A DNA stretch of 60,489 bases, taken from contig DRKS01000046.1 in the NCBI GenBank assembly GCA_011051655.1, positions 1 through 60,489 of the forward strand. Direction: 5' to 3'. Below the pieces are notes generated by a model, which saw only the letters and a list, made by a program, of their open reading frames with translations, had not been told where the DNA came from and made no database searches. The position numbers were made by a program, and so were the translations under genes. The DNA is from Sedimenticola sp. GTDB taxonomy: Bacteria; Pseudomonadota; Gammaproteobacteria; Chromatiales; Chromatiaceae. Of this stretch, positions 41,337 through 52,157 are shown one piece after another. Within the stretch, counting starts at the first letter, position 1. The number at the start of each line of letters is the position of its first letter.

Positions 41337-42533
41337 TTAGAGTGATTCGATGTACTGCCTGATGCGGGTCGCGGCGTCGATGCATTCGTCCAGGGGGGCG
41401 ACCAGGGCCATGCGGATCCTGTTTTCGCCGGGATCGCAGCCATCCGCCTTGCGGGAGAGGAAGGTCCCCGGCAGCACGGTGACGTTGTGGCAGGCGAACA
41501 GTCCGCGCGCGAACTCGGGGTCCGGGATGGGGGTTTCCGGCCAGAGGTAGAAGCCCGCATCCGGCCGTGCCACCGGCAGCACGCCATCCAGGATGGCGAG
41601 CACGGCGTCGAATTTTTCCCGGTACCGCGCCCGGCTTTTCCGGACGTGGGCCTCATCGCCCCAGGCCTTTATGCTGGCGGCCTGGGTGGGCAGGGGCATG
41701 GCGCAGCCGTGGTAGGTGCGGTAGCGGTAGAAGGCCTGCAGCACCTCGGCGTCTCCCGCCACGAAGCCCGAGCGCAGCCCCGGCGCGTTGGAGCGCTTGG
41801 AGAGGCTGTTGAAGACCACGCAGCGCCGGTATTCCGGGTTGCCCATCTGCGCCGCCGCCTGCAGCAGCCCCGGCGGCGGGTTGGCCTCGTCCGCATGGAT
41901 TTCGGAATAGCACTCGTCGGAGGCGATGATGAAATCATGTTTCTCCGCCAGATGGATCAGCCGCTGGAGCATGGGGATGCCGGTCACCGCCCCCGTGGGG
42001 TTGTGGGGTGAGCAGAGGTAGAGCAGCTGGCAGCGGTCCCAGGTGGCGGCGTCCACCGCATCGAAATCGGGGATGAGGCCGGTCGCCGCGGTGCAGGGCA
42101 GATAGCGGGGCTCGGCGCCTGCCAGCAGGGCGGCCCCTTCATAGATCTGGTAGAAGGGATTGGGCATCAGCACCAGGGGGCTTCGGGCGCGGTCGATGAC
42201 CGCCTGGGCGAAGGCGAACAGGGCCTCGCGGGTGCCGTTTACCGGCAGTACCTGGAGCTCCGGGTCGAGGCTCTCTTGGGGCAGCTTGTAGCGCCGGATC
42301 AGCCATTTCGCGACGGCCTGGCGCAGCTCCGGTGTCCCCTTGGTCAGCGGGTAGCCGGACAGCCCATGCAGGTGGGCCAGCAGTTCCTCCGCGATAAAGC
42401 CCGGCGTGGGGTGCTTGGGCTCGCCGATGGACAGGGCGATGTGGTCCAGGTGGGCGGGCGGCACGATGCCCGCCTTGAGGGCGGCCAGCTTCTCGAAGGG
42501 GTAGGGCTGGAGTCTGTCCAGATCGGTGTTCAT
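41337..42533 (-). CDS. dapC: Succinyldiaminopimelate transaminase
   Basis: 398 residues from the start MNTDLDRLQPYPFEKL; the frame continues upstream for 36 codons without similarity. Fold-type I PLP enzyme with LCSPHNPTGAV, ASDECYSEIH and the lysine-containing NSLSKRSNAPGLRSGF. It aminates N-succinyl-2-amino-6-ketopimelate. Adjacency to dapD and dapE supports DapC over other aminotransferases, and all three succinylase-branch steps are together here. Confidence 0.94.
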   Translation of the reverse strand: MNTDLDRLQPYPFEKLAALKAGIVPPAHLDHIALSIGEPKHPTPGFIAEELLAHLHGLSGYPLTKGTPELRQAVAKWLIRRYKLPQESLDPELQVLPVNGTREALFAFAQAVIDRARSPLVLMPNPFYQIYEGAALLAGAEPRYLPCTAATGLIPDFDAVDAATWDRCQLLYLCSPHNPTGAVTGIPMLQRLIHLAEKHDFIIASDECYSEIHADEANPPPGLLQAAAQMGNPEYRRCVVFNSLSKRSNAPGLRSGFVAGDAEVLQAFYRYRTYHGCAMPLPTQAASIKAWGDEAHVRKSRARYREKFDAVLAILDGVLPVARPDAGFYLWPETPIPDPEFARGLFACHNVTVLPGTFLSRKADGCDPGENRIRMALVAPLDECIDAATRIRQYIESL

Positions 42534-42649
42534 GTGATTCCCTGGCGCTGTTGGGATCGACACCGGCGGCGGCCGGCGAAGGCGCGTAGTATAGGCCATT
42601 CGCCGACCCCGGACCAACGGGATGCGGGCCGGGCGGCGCACCCCCGGAG

Positions 42650-43384
42650 CTAAGCCGGAGGCAGGACGGCCCCGGTTTCGATGGTGTTGCCGGTCACCCG
42701 GAGGAGGGCGCCGTGGTCCGGATGCCAGTCCGCGAGCACGATGCGTTGGGCCGGCCTTCCGTCCAGCTCGAAGTCGTGGATGCCGGGCCTGTGGGTGTGG
42801 CCGTGGATAAGCCGCAGGACGCCGTGTCGGCGCATGGTGTCGGCAACGGTCTCTTGGTCCACGTCCATGATATCGCCGGCCTTGAGGGAGGTGGCCTCGC
42901 CGCTGCGCCTGCGGTAGTCGGCGGCGATGGCCCTGCGCTCGGCGATGGTTTTGGACAGGAAATCCGACCGGAAGGCCTCGCTGCGCAGAAACGCCCGCGC
43001 CTGCTGATAGTCCCTGTCGCCGGTGCAGAGCAGATCCCCGTGCAGGAGCAGGGTGGGGGCGCCCGCGAGTTCGATCACCCGGATGTCCGGCAGCAGGGTG
43101 CAGCCGGCGGCCGCCATGAAGTCATGGCCAAGCAGGAAGTCCCGGTTGCCCGCCTGTATGAAGATCCGGACGCCGCTGTCCGACAGGGCCCGCAGGGCGG
43201 CCTTGATCCCGGTGGCCAGCGGGCGGGGATCGTCATCGCCGATCCAGGCGTCGAACAGATCCCCCAGGATGTAGAGGCTGTCCGCCTCCCTCGCACGTTC
43301 CCCCAGGAAATGCAAAAACAGCCCGGTGACGGCGGGCTGTTCTTCAGAAAGATGAAGGTCGGAGATGAAGAGGGTTTCAGGCAT
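42650..43384 (-). CDS. lpxH: UDP-2,3-diacylglucosamine diphosphatase
   Basis: 244 residues (E. coli 240). Calcineurin-like metallophosphoesterase: FISDLHLSE, YILGDLFDAWIGDDD, GNRDFLLG and the HGHTHRP metal site. It makes lipid X, the substrate of LpxB, whose gene is at 29 kb. In E. coli lpxH follows ppiB and cysS, and that neighbourhood is kept here. A palindromic element ends a few bases before the start, so the AGGA ribosome-binding site lies on the element boundary. Confidence 0.96.
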   Translation of the reverse strand: MPETLFISDLHLSEEQPAVTGLFLHFLGERAREADSLYILGDLFDAWIGDDDPRPLATGIKAALRALSDSGVRIFIQAGNRDFLLGHDFMAAAGCTLLPDIRVIELAGAPTLLLHGDLLCTGDRDYQQARAFLRSEAFRSDFLSKTIAERRAIAADYRRRSGEATSLKAGDIMDVDQETVADTMRRHGVLRLIHGHTHRPGIHDFELDGRPAQRIVLADWHPDHGALLRVTGNTIETGAVLPPA

Positions 43385-43390
43385 GCTTTC

Positions 43391-43558
43391 CTAGGAGTCT
43401 GTCGGGTTTAGGATGAACTGGGTGCGGAAGTGGGAGAGCGGCTCAAATATCCCCGGTTTTTCGTTGCGTAGGCCCACTATGCGCCTCAAAACCGGGAATA
43501 TTTGCGCTCACTCTCCCACTCCCTCGCTACAATCCACCTAAACCCGACAGACTCCTAG
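43391..43558. mobile_element. Second palindromic MITE-like element
   Basis: About 168 bp. CTAGGAGTCTGTCGGGTTTA at the left is matched by its perfect complement at the right end, and the interior arms also pair imperfectly toward a centre GCGTAG / CTATGC. It carries no gene and is unrelated in sequence to the element at 3.8, 20.1 and 60.3 kb. The ends read CTAG, which may be a 4-bp target duplication or part of the palindrome. Only one copy is in the window. Confidence 0.7.
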
Positions 43559-43588
43559 TCAACCGTCAACCGCAAACTGGTGTCAACC
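43558..43588. repeat. Heptamer repeat tract E (GTCAACC)
   Basis: GTCAACC, GTCAACC, a degenerate GCAAACT and, after three bases, GTCAACC. On the minus strand the unit is GGTTGAC, the same type as tract A. It supplies the ppiB stop codon (43583-43585) and abuts the palindromic element. Confidence 0.6.
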
Positions 43589-44068
43589 GACCTCCGCCTT
43601 CTCGATCACGATATCGTCGACCGGCACATCCTGGTGGCCCATGCGCGAGGTGGTCTCCACCCCTTTCATCTCGTTCACCACGTCCATGCCCTCCGTGACC
43701 CTGCCGAATACGCAGTAGCCCCAGCCGTCCTGCCCCGGATAGTCGAGGAACTTGTTGTGGGCCACGTTGATGAAAAACTGGGCGGTGGCGGAGTGGGGGT
43801 CCCCGGTGCGGGCCATGGCGATGGTGCCCGCTTCGTTGGAAAGGCCGTTCTTGGCCTCGTTTTCAATGGGGGCGCGGGTGGGCTTCTGGTTCATGCCAGG
43901 CTCGAAGCCGCCGCCCTGGATCATGAAATTGTCGATGACCCGGTGGAAAATAGTGCCGTCGAAAAAGCCGTCTTGCGCATACTGTTTGAAGTTGGCGCAG
44001 GTTTTGGGGGCTTTCTCTTCGTCCAGTTCGATGACGATATCGCCCATGTTGGTCTTGAGGGTAATCAC
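43583..44068 (-). CDS. ppiB: Cytoplasmic peptidyl-prolyl cis-trans isomerase (cyclophilin) B
   Basis: 161 residues without signal peptide. Cyclophilin active-site segments [34 protein letters not shown] and [10 protein letters not shown] are intact. It isomerises X-Pro bonds in the cytoplasm. It lies downstream of a signal-peptide-bearing paralogue (ppiA), with a 34-bp gap. The stop codon lies inside a heptamer repeat. Confidence 0.95.
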   Translation of the reverse strand: MITLKTNMGDIVIELDEEKAPKTCANFKQYAQDGFFDGTIFHRVIDNFMIQGGGFEPGMNQKPTRAPIENEAKNGLSNEAGTIAMARTGDPHSATAQFFINVAHNKFLDYPGQDGWGYCVFGRVTEGMDVVNEMKGVETTSRMGHQDVPVDDIVIEKAEVG

Positions 44069-44102
44069 TCGGTCGGTCTCCTCTGGTTGGATTAAACCCA
44101 GG

Positions 44103-44675
44103 TTAAAGCCGGCTTATGCTTTCGATGACGACGGCCGTTTCGGGCACGTCACGCATGCCGTTCTTTACCCCCGTGGGGACACTGGCGATCTTGTCCACCA
44201 CGTCCATGCCCCGGGTCACCTTGCCGAACACCGCATAGCCCCAGCCGTCGAAGCTCGGGTAGTCCAGGGTGTTGTTGTCGGCGTGGTTTATGAAAAACTG
44301 GGAGGTGGCGGAGTGGGGGGCGCGGGTGCGGGCCATGGCGATGGTGCCCCGCTTGTTCTTCAGTCCGTTCTTGGCCTCGTTCTTCACCGGCGCGCGGGTG
44401 CTCTTGCGTTGAAAGTCCTGGGTGAATCCGCCGCCCTGAATCATGAAGCCCTTGATCACCCGGTGGAAAATGGTGCCGTTGTAGAAGCCATCGTCCACGT
44501 AGGCCAGGAAGTTTTTCACGGTTTCCGGGGCCTTGGCGCCGTTGAGTTCCACTTCGATATCGCCCATGCTGGTTTTGATCAATACCCGCGGCGATTCCGC
44601 CTGGGCGCCGGGTAGCCAGCCTAGCGTAAGGAGGCTGAGGAGTACGAACTGGAAAAGACGTGTTTTCATTCTCAT
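44103..44675 (-). CDS. ppiA: Periplasmic peptidyl-prolyl cis-trans isomerase (cyclophilin) A
   Basis: 190 residues with a signal peptide cleaved near GAQA-ES, so exported. Active-site segments [32 protein letters not shown] and [10 protein letters not shown] match bacterial cyclophilins. Two ATGs six bases apart (MRMK) are possible; AGGAA lies five bases before the first and eleven before the second. About half identical to the adjacent ppiB, suggesting local duplication, though these two classes are old. Confidence 0.93.
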   Translation of the reverse strand: MRMKTRLFQFVLLSLLTLGWLPGAQAESPRVLIKTSMGDIEVELNGAKAPETVKNFLAYVDDGFYNGTIFHRVIKGFMIQGGGFTQDFQRKSTRAPVKNEAKNGLKNKRGTIAMARTRAPHSATSQFFINHADNNTLDYPSFDGWGYAVFGKVTRGMDVVDKIASVPTGVKNGMRDVPETAVVIESISRL

Positions 44676-44868
44676 TCGGTTCCTGAAATTTGATGGGAAG
44701 CCAGCAATGATAATCTCAGTTCAGCCCCATGAACAGGGCTGGAGCCAAGCCCATGCCGGCGGCGCTCTCTTTTCAGTTCCCCCGGAGGGTGAAAAGTTCC
44801 CGGACTTTGTCGTCATGGGGCTTTCGTTTACCATGGCGGGTTACCCGCAACCTAAACCCGGTACCGAG

Positions 44869-46254
44869 ATGCTCAAGATCCATAACAACCTCACCAAGCG
44901 CAAGGAAGAATTCAAGCCCATCCAGCCCGGCAAGGTCCGCATGTATGTCTGCGGCATGACCGTCTATGACTACTGTCACCTGGGCCATGCGCGGGTGCTG
45001 GTGGTGTTCGATGTGGTCTACCGTTATTTGCGGGAGTGCGGTTATGAGGTCACCTATATTCGCAACATCACGGACATCGACGACAAGATCATCAATCGCG
45101 CCAACGAGAACCATGAGGATTTCAACCGTCTGACCGGGCGCTTCATCCAGGCCATGCATGAGGATGCGCAGGCCCTGGGTATCCTGCCGCCCACCAGGGA
45201 GCCGCGCGCCACGCGGCACATCAAGGAGATCCTGGACATGATCCAGACCCTCATCGACCGGGGCTATGCCTATGTGGCGGACAACGGGGACGTCTATTAC
45301 GCGGTGAGCCGGTTCGAGGGCTACGGCAAGCTCTCCGGCAAGGACCCGGAAGACCTGCGCGCCGGTGCCCGGGTGGAGGTGGGGGAGGCCAAGCGCGACC
45401 CCCTGGACTTCGTCCTCTGGAAGGCTGCCAAGCCGGGGGAGCCCGCCTGGGACTCCCCCTGGGGCGAGGGACGGCCCGGCTGGCATATCGAGTGCTCCGC
45501 CATGTCCACCTGCTGCCTGGGCAACCATTTCGACATCCACGGCGGCGGCGCCGACCTGCAGTTCCCTCACCATGAAAACGAAATCGCCCAGTCCGAGGGG
45601 GCCACCGGGGAGAAGTTCGTCAACTACTGGATGCACAACGGCTTCGTGCGCATCAACGAGGAGAAGATGTCCAAGTCCCTGGGCAACTTCTTCACCGTGC
45701 GGGAGATCCTGGAGCGCTATCGTCCGGAAGAGGTGCGTTATTTCATTCTCACAAGCCAGTACCGCAGCCCCCTCAACTATGACGATGAGCACCTGGACAA
45801 TGCCCGCGCCGCCCTGACCCGCTTCTACACCGCCCTGCGCGGCCTGCCGGGGGCCGAACCCGCGGGTGGCGAGGCCTTCCGCGAACGCTTCCGCCAGGCC
45901 ATGGATGACGATTTCAATACGCCGGAGGCCCTGGCGGTGCTGTTTGATCTGGCCCGCGAGATCAACCGGGTGCGGGATGAGGATGAAGCCAGGGCCGCCG
46001 GTCTGGGGGCACAACTGCGCCGCCTGGGCGGGGTGCTCGGCATCCTGCAGGATGACCCGGAGCAATACCTGCGCGGCGGTGCCGGTGAGGCCGCCGGCCT
46101 CACCGATGAGCAGATCGAGAGGCTGCTGCAAAAGCGCATCCAGGCCCGCAAGGCGAAGGACTGGGCCGAGGCGGACCGCATCCGCGACGAGCTGCAGGCC
46201 GCCGGCATCATACTGGAGGACGGCCCCGGCACCACCACCTGGCGGCGCGGCTGA
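44869..46254 (+). CDS. cysS: Cysteinyl-tRNA synthetase
   Basis: 461 residues, identical in length to E. coli CysRS. Class I motifs HLGH (HIGH variant, in [12 protein letters not shown]) and KMSKS ([12 protein letters not shown]), plus zinc ligands beginning at CGMTVYDYC and in [16 protein letters not shown] 44869 opens [15 protein letters not shown], as in the family; the long open frame upstream has no similarity. Divergent from ppiA, as in many gammaproteobacteria. Confidence 0.97.
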   Translation: MLKIHNNLTKRKEEFKPIQPGKVRMYVCGMTVYDYCHLGHARVLVVFDVVYRYLRECGYEVTYIRNITDIDDKIINRANENHEDFNRLTGRFIQAMHEDAQALGILPPTREPRATRHIKEILDMIQTLIDRGYAYVADNGDVYYAVSRFEGYGKLSGKDPEDLRAGARVEVGEAKRDPLDFVLWKAAKPGEPAWDSPWGEGRPGWHIECSAMSTCCLGNHFDIHGGGADLQFPHHENEIAQSEGATGEKFVNYWMHNGFVRINEEKMSKSLGNFFTVREILERYRPEEVRYFILTSQYRSPLNYDDEHLDNARAALTRFYTALRGLPGAEPAGGEAFRERFRQAMDDDFNTPEALAVLFDLAREINRVRDEDEARAAGLGAQLRRLGGVLGILQDDPEQYLRGGAGEAAGLTDEQIERLLQKRIQARKAKDWAEADRIRDELQAAGIILEDGPGTTTWRRG

Positions 46255-46340
46255 ATCTTCCGCCGCTCCTACGGGTTGCGGTTTGAGGCCCGCCGGGTCA
46301 GGCGGTATGATCGTGGCCTTCCTTCAGCCGGTGCGCGCCC

Positions 46341-49300
46341 ATGAAAAGAATAACGAGCTGCATGGCCTTGGTCGTCCTCGTGGCGATTCTCATTACCCCC
46401 TCCCTCCATGCCGCCGGGCAGGGGCCGCTCTCCGTCGAGCCTTCGGTGGTCCATGCGGGGCAGCAGCGGGGGATCCTGGTGCGGGGACCGGCTGTCGGCA
46501 ACGGCGCCCGGGTGGCCATCGCCCCCGGCGGACCTTATATCAAACGGGGGTTGCCGGCGGGCGGGAACATCCAGGCCGTCGCCCTGGGGCCGGATCATGT
46601 GTTCGCCGCCGTCGACGGGCTGGGGATTGTGTCACTGGACGGTTCGTCCGGCGGCCCGCCGGCGGTCGTGGGCCGGTACCGCCTCAGTGCGTCCATCACC
46701 GGGATCCTTGCCGAGGGGGATCGTCTGTTCGCATCGGACCGCTCCGGCAATCTGTGGATCTTCGATGCGAGCCAGCCCGAGTCCCTGCTGTGGCTCAAGA
46801 CCATCCGCGCCGGTGGCGGCATCAGCGGCTTCGATGTGCAAGGGGACCGGCTGTTCCTCGCCCTGGGTTCCCGGGTGAGGGTTCTCGATATCGCCGATCT
46901 GGCCCACCCGCTCGCCATGGGCGATTATGCGTTCGATTCCCCCGTGACCGCCCTGCTGGCCCGGGGCGATCTCTGTTTCGCCGGGCTTGGGGAGGACGGC
47001 GTCCGGGTGCTGGATCTGGGCGGCCCCGCCCCCCTGGCCATGGCGGGGGGCTACAACACCTCGGGCTTTGTCAAGGATCTCGCCCTGCTGGAGGGATATC
47101 TTTATGTGGCGGACGGCGGAACCGGCCTGACGGTGCTGGATGTCAGGGATGTGTCCGATATCCGCTGGGCCGGCAGCCACAATGGACTGGGGGACCTGCG
47201 TTTCATAGCGGTCCGGGGTGACCGGGCGCTTGGGGTGAATGAGGAGTCCAGGCTGCACCTGCTGGATATCGGCAGGCGGGCGAGGCCGAAAATCGTCTCC
47301 GCCTACCGCATGCCGGACGGCGCGGCCGGTATCGGCTTCCGGCCGGGAGAGGCCCTGGTGGCGGCCGGGGACCGTCTCCACTGGATCGATTTCTCCCAGG
47401 AGGCCATCCCCCGGATCGCCAGCAACGAGGTGAACCTCGGCGGCAGCCGCAAGGTCTTCCTGCGGGACAATCTGGCCTATGTGGCGAACTGGTTCTCCGG
47501 CCTGCAGATCTGGGATGTCAGCATGCCCCGCCGCCCCCTTCTGATGTCCACCTTTCTCACCCCCGGCTCCCCCAAGGGCATCCTGGTGCGGGGCGACTAT
47601 GCCTATATGGGAGACGACGACTGGGGGCTTCAGATCATGGATATCAGCGATCCCCTGAACGTAAAGGCGGTGGGCGGCCTCAAGCTGCCGGGGCTCGCCT
47701 ACACCCTGGAGCTGGAGGGCGATCTGCTCTACCTGGCCGACCACGGCCGCGGCTTCCGCATCATCGACGTGAGCGATGTGACCAACCCCAGGCTCATCGG
47801 CGGTGTGGATACGCCGGGCAATACCTGGGGCATCGACCTGGTGGATAACAAGGTCTATCTGGCCGATGATGAAGCCGGCCTGCTGATATTCGACGTCACC
47901 GATCCGTTGCATCCCAGGCAGACCGGGCAATTCAAGCCGGGCGGGGCGGCTGAGGATGTGGTGGTCCGGGGCGATAAGGCCTATGTCGCCTTTTTCGATG
48001 ACGGGCTCCATATCCTCGACCTGAGCCAGCCCGGCGACCCCAAACCGCTGGCCCATTTCCCCACCCCCGGACATTGCCGCAGCCTGGAGATCCAGGGCAG
48101 ATACCTCTATCTCTCCAATTGGAAATCAGGCATGCAGATCCTGGACGTGGAGAACCCCGCCAGGCCGGTGCTGGTTGGGCAATATGACACCCAGGGGGCG
48201 GTATGGGACGTGCGGGTCAGGGACGATATCGCCTATGTGATGGACTGGTGGGGCGGTTTTACCCTGATGGATATCAGCGACCGGGCCAGCCCGCGCGCCA
48301 TCGGAACCTACCAGGGCCGCGAGCGGCTGGAGCGGATGCTGATCAAGGGCGACTATGGCTTCGCCGCGGCCGGACCGGGGGGCATGCAGGTGTTCGATTT
48401 CAAGAACCCGCTCTATCCCGTGTGGATCGCGGCGGTGGAACTCACGGGCTTCGCCGGGGATATCGACCTCCAGGGGGATCTCGCCTTCGTCGCCTCGGGC
48501 ACCAGCGGCCTGCACATCATGGATATCCGGGAACCCTACGAGTCCCGCCCGATCGGACGGCTGGAGACGCCGGGGTCGGCCCGCAGGGTGCGGGTCTCGG
48601 GCGCCATCGCCGTGGTGGAGGACGATGCGGCGGGGCTGGTCATCGCCGATATCCGGGACCCGGCCCATCCCCGGCTGCTGGGGGTCCACCGGGAGCGGGT
48701 CAACGACTACCTGGTCGAAGGAGACCGGCTCTTTCTGGCGGGAAAGAACGCATCGGTGGACGTGGTGGATATCAGTGATCCCCGTTCCCCAAGAAGGATA
48801 AAACGGCTCCCGGTGGAGGATGAGCCCGTCATCATCCGGGGCGACCGCCGACGGCTGTTCGTCGCCGGGAAGAGGGGGACGGTCCGGATTTTCAATGCCG
48901 CCCCGGGGGATCTCAAAGAGGTCTCGGCCATTGCCCTGCGCGAAGCCGTCAATGACCTGGCGATAAGGGACGGGGTCCTGTATGCAACCTCAGCCGGATC
49001 CGGACTGTTCGAGGTGGACATATCCCGGCCACGGGAGCCGGTGATCAAAAATTTCTACCCAGGTTCCCGGCGGCTGACCGGGGTCGATGTAAACGGCCTC
49101 CACGCATTCCTGGCGGGCGAAGGGGTTCCCCGTGTCATCAAGCTGCTGCCCCGCATGGCGTGGAAGCGAACAGAGGGACCGGCCATGGCGGCGACCCTCC
49201 CGCCGGATATGCCGGTGGGGGTCTATGACGTGATACTGATCGGCGCCGACGGAAGCCGGGAGAGATTGCCCAACGGCCTGACGGTGCGCCCGCCGCCGCC

Positions 49301-49409
49301 GGCGAAGAAAAAATTCACCATGGCGGATTTCCAGAAAATCCTGAAGGCGAAGCAGGAGCGGGTGCGGTCCCGGAGCTCGGACACCGGGGGAAGCAGCGCC
49401 CCGCGGTGA
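46341..49409 (+). CDS. Secreted LVIVD-repeat (beta-propeller-like) protein
   Basis: 1022 residues with a signal peptide (MALVVLVAILITPSLHA). Most of the protein is built from about 40-residue repeats of the LVIVD type, such as LYVADGGTGLTVLDVRDVSDIRWAG and AYVANWFSGLQIWDVSMPRRP; roughly 17-20 are present. This class forms propeller-like surface folds. An Ig/IPT-like strand set appears at the N-terminus (LSVEPSVVHAGQQRGILVRGP) and its complement at the C-terminus (LPPDMPVGVYDVILIGADGSRERLPNGLTV), as though one domain were split around the repeats. A basic tail follows. Ligand unknown; it stands alone between cysS and the convergent ettA. Confidence 0.85.
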   Translation: MKRITSCMALVVLVAILITPSLHAAGQGPLSVEPSVVHAGQQRGILVRGPAVGNGARVAIAPGGPYIKRGLPAGGNIQAVALGPDHVFAAVDGLGIVSLDGSSGGPPAVVGRYRLSASITGILAEGDRLFASDRSGNLWIFDASQPESLLWLKTIRAGGGISGFDVQGDRLFLALGSRVRVLDIADLAHPLAMGDYAFDSPVTALLARGDLCFAGLGEDGVRVLDLGGPAPLAMAGGYNTSGFVKDLALLEGYLYVADGGTGLTVLDVRDVSDIRWAGSHNGLGDLRFIAVRGDRALGVNEESRLHLLDIGRRARPKIVSAYRMPDGAAGIGFRPGEALVAAGDRLHWIDFSQEAIPRIASNEVNLGGSRKVFLRDNLAYVANWFSGLQIWDVSMPRRPLLMSTFLTPGSPKGILVRGDYAYMGDDDWGLQIMDISDPLNVKAVGGLKLPGLAYTLELEGDLLYLADHGRGFRIIDVSDVTNPRLIGGVDTPGNTWGIDLVDNKVYLADDEAGLLIFDVTDPLHPRQTGQFKPGGAAEDVVVRGDKAYVAFFDDGLHILDLSQPGDPKPLAHFPTPGHCRSLEIQGRYLYLSNWKSGMQILDVENPARPVLVGQYDTQGAVWDVRVRDDIAYVMDWWGGFTLMDISDRASPRAIGTYQGRERLERMLIKGDYGFAAAGPGGMQVFDFKNPLYPVWIAAVELTGFAGDIDLQGDLAFVASGTSGLHIMDIREPYESRPIGRLETPGSARRVRVSGAIAVVEDDAAGLVIADIRDPAHPRLLGVHRERVNDYLVEGDRLFLAGKNASVDVVDISDPRSPRRIKRLPVEDEPVIIRGDRRRLFVAGKRGTVRIFNAAPGDLKEVSAIALREAVNDLAIRDGVLYATSAGSGLFEVDISRPREPVIKNFYPGSRRLTGVDVNGLHAFLAGEGVPRVIKLLPRMAWKRTEGPAMAATLPPDMPVGVYDVILIGADGSRERLPNGLTVRPPPPAKKKFTMADFQKILKAKQERVRSRSSDTGGSSAPR

Positions 49410-49424
49410 ATGGGCGGCCGCGGC

Positions 49425-51092
<1,668 letters not shown>

Positions 51093-51100
51093 GCTTTGAA

Positions 51101-51198
51101 GTTGTCAGTTGTCAGTTGTCAGTTGTCAGTTGTCAGTTATCAGTTGTCAGTTGTCAGTTATCAGTTATCAGTTATCAGTTATCAGTTGTCAGTTGTCA
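51101..51198. repeat. Heptamer repeat tract F (GTTRTCA, 14 units)
   Basis: Fourteen uninterrupted units, each GTTGTCA or GTTATCA. It starts nine bases before the ettA gene on the minus strand and overlaps the 3' end of the upstream toxin gene, whose last residues and stop it encodes. Confidence 0.93.
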
Positions 51199-51592
51199 GG
51201 GTTGAGGGCATTAGGGTGCAAAGCTGTTCGTCCGCGCTGAAAAGATGTGCTCCTTTCTGCCGGGCCAGTTCGAGAAACAGCGCGTCGTAGACAGTCAGCT
51301 TGTGTTGCCCGGCCAGCCGTAGCGCGCCGCCCATCAGCTCTTCGTGGCCAACCAGGCGGATCGGCATGGATTGAACCAGATCAAGGAGGGTAAGCGCCTC
51401 TTTGTCGCTCAGCTCTCCACGGAGACGTTTTTTATGTAAAACATTCCCGGCTTCCGCGAGCATCAGCTGCGGAGCGATGGCGATATTCTCCCCCGTTTCC
51501 GCTCCCCGTAGAAATGCCTCAAGGCCTTCTGGCATCGGGCCGTCCGGCACGAAAACCCGAATCAGGGCCGAGGTGTCGATGACACCGATCAT
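51182..51592 (-). CDS. PIN-domain toxin, VapC/FitB type
   Basis: 136 residues. PIN ribonuclease fold: the first catalytic aspartate in MIGVIDTSALIRVF (residue 6), a central acidic pair in LAEAGNVLHKKRLRGELSDKEALTL, and the late aspartate of LTVYDALFLELARQKGAHLFSADEQL. Such toxins cleave RNA and are neutralised by the antitoxin encoded four bases upstream with overlap. The start is set by that overlap; an in-frame upstream extension overlaps the antitoxin. The last residues (LTTDN) and stop are read from the heptamer array, so the native C-terminus may have been replaced. Confidence 0.9.
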   Translation of the reverse strand: MIGVIDTSALIRVFVPDGPMPEGLEAFLRGAETGENIAIAPQLMLAEAGNVLHKKRLRGELSDKEALTLLDLVQSMPIRLVGHEELMGGALRLAGQHKLTVYDALFLELARQKGAHLFSADEQLCTLMPSTLTTDN

Positions 51593-51819
51593 CTCCGGCG
51601 GTCTTCCCGCACATCGTTCACGGTGTCCGCCAGGTTCCGGCTGGCGAGCCGCGCGCGCCACTCCCCGGCGGCGGAAAGCGGCGAATTGGCGGCCAGCCTG
51701 ACCTCCTGTTCCAGCAGATGGCGAATCTGTTCCTGCATGCTGCGATGGTTGGCCTCCGCCATGCGCTTTATACCCTCATAAACGCTGTCGGGCAGGTTTC
51801 TTACGCTAAGTGACCGCAT
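51589..51819 (-). CDS. Ribbon-helix-helix antitoxin, VapB/FitA type
   Basis: 76 residues. N-terminal MRSLSVRNLPDSVYEGIKRMAEANHRSMQEQIRHLLEQEV is an Arc-like ribbon-helix-helix DNA-binding domain as in FitA antitoxins; the C-terminal half is the toxin-binding tail. It overlaps the toxin gene by four bases (ATGA), the standard arrangement, and the complex probably represses its own promoter in the AT-rich region upstream. Confidence 0.88.
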   Translation of the reverse strand: MRSLSVRNLPDSVYEGIKRMAEANHRSMQEQIRHLLEQEVRLAANSPLSAAGEWRARLASRNLADTVNDVREDRRR

Positions 51820-51903
51820 ATTTCAATTCCGGATTGAATGCAAATTGATATCGCTATTCGTACTTCATCAATTTTATAAATTAAGATTGGTAAAAGATAA
51901 ATA

Positions 51904-52005
51904 TTAACCGCAGAGGACGCAGAGGTGCGCAGAGAAATGAAATGCCAGCCAGCTTATTGATAATAAATAAAAACCTCTGCGAATCTCTGCGTCCTCTGCG
52001 GTTAA
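51904..52005. repeat. Inverted repeat with GCAGAGGACGCAGAG motif
   Basis: TTAACCGCAGAGGACGCAGAG at the left is mirrored by CTCTGCGTCCTCTGCGGTTAA at the right, about 40 bp of AT-rich sequence apart. The same palindromic motif occurs in many unrelated bacterial genomes, from memory, and its role is unknown. The surrounding 333-bp gap (51820-52152) between the antitoxin and ppsA is AT-rich; besides this and the tract near 52140 I see no gene. Confidence 0.7.
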
Positions 52006-52129
52006 ATGTTTTTGTATCCTAAATTATCAGGTAGTTGCTGTCCGGTAATCGAGTTGTGGTCTCGTCTGTCAAGTAACGATGATGGAATACTGGCTTGCCG
52101 AAGGCCTGGTTCCCGCAGCCGCTTTTCCT

Positions 52130-52157
52130 GTTAACTGCCAACTGTCAACTGCTTACT
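52130..52157. repeat. Heptamer repeat tract G (degenerate xxxAACT)
   Basis: Four units: GTTAACT, GCCAACT, GTCAACT, GCTTACT. On the minus strand this reads AGTAAGC, AGTTGAC, AGTTGGC, AGTTAAC, related to tracts B, C and F. The ppsA stop codon (52153-52155) lies in it. Confidence 0.55.
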
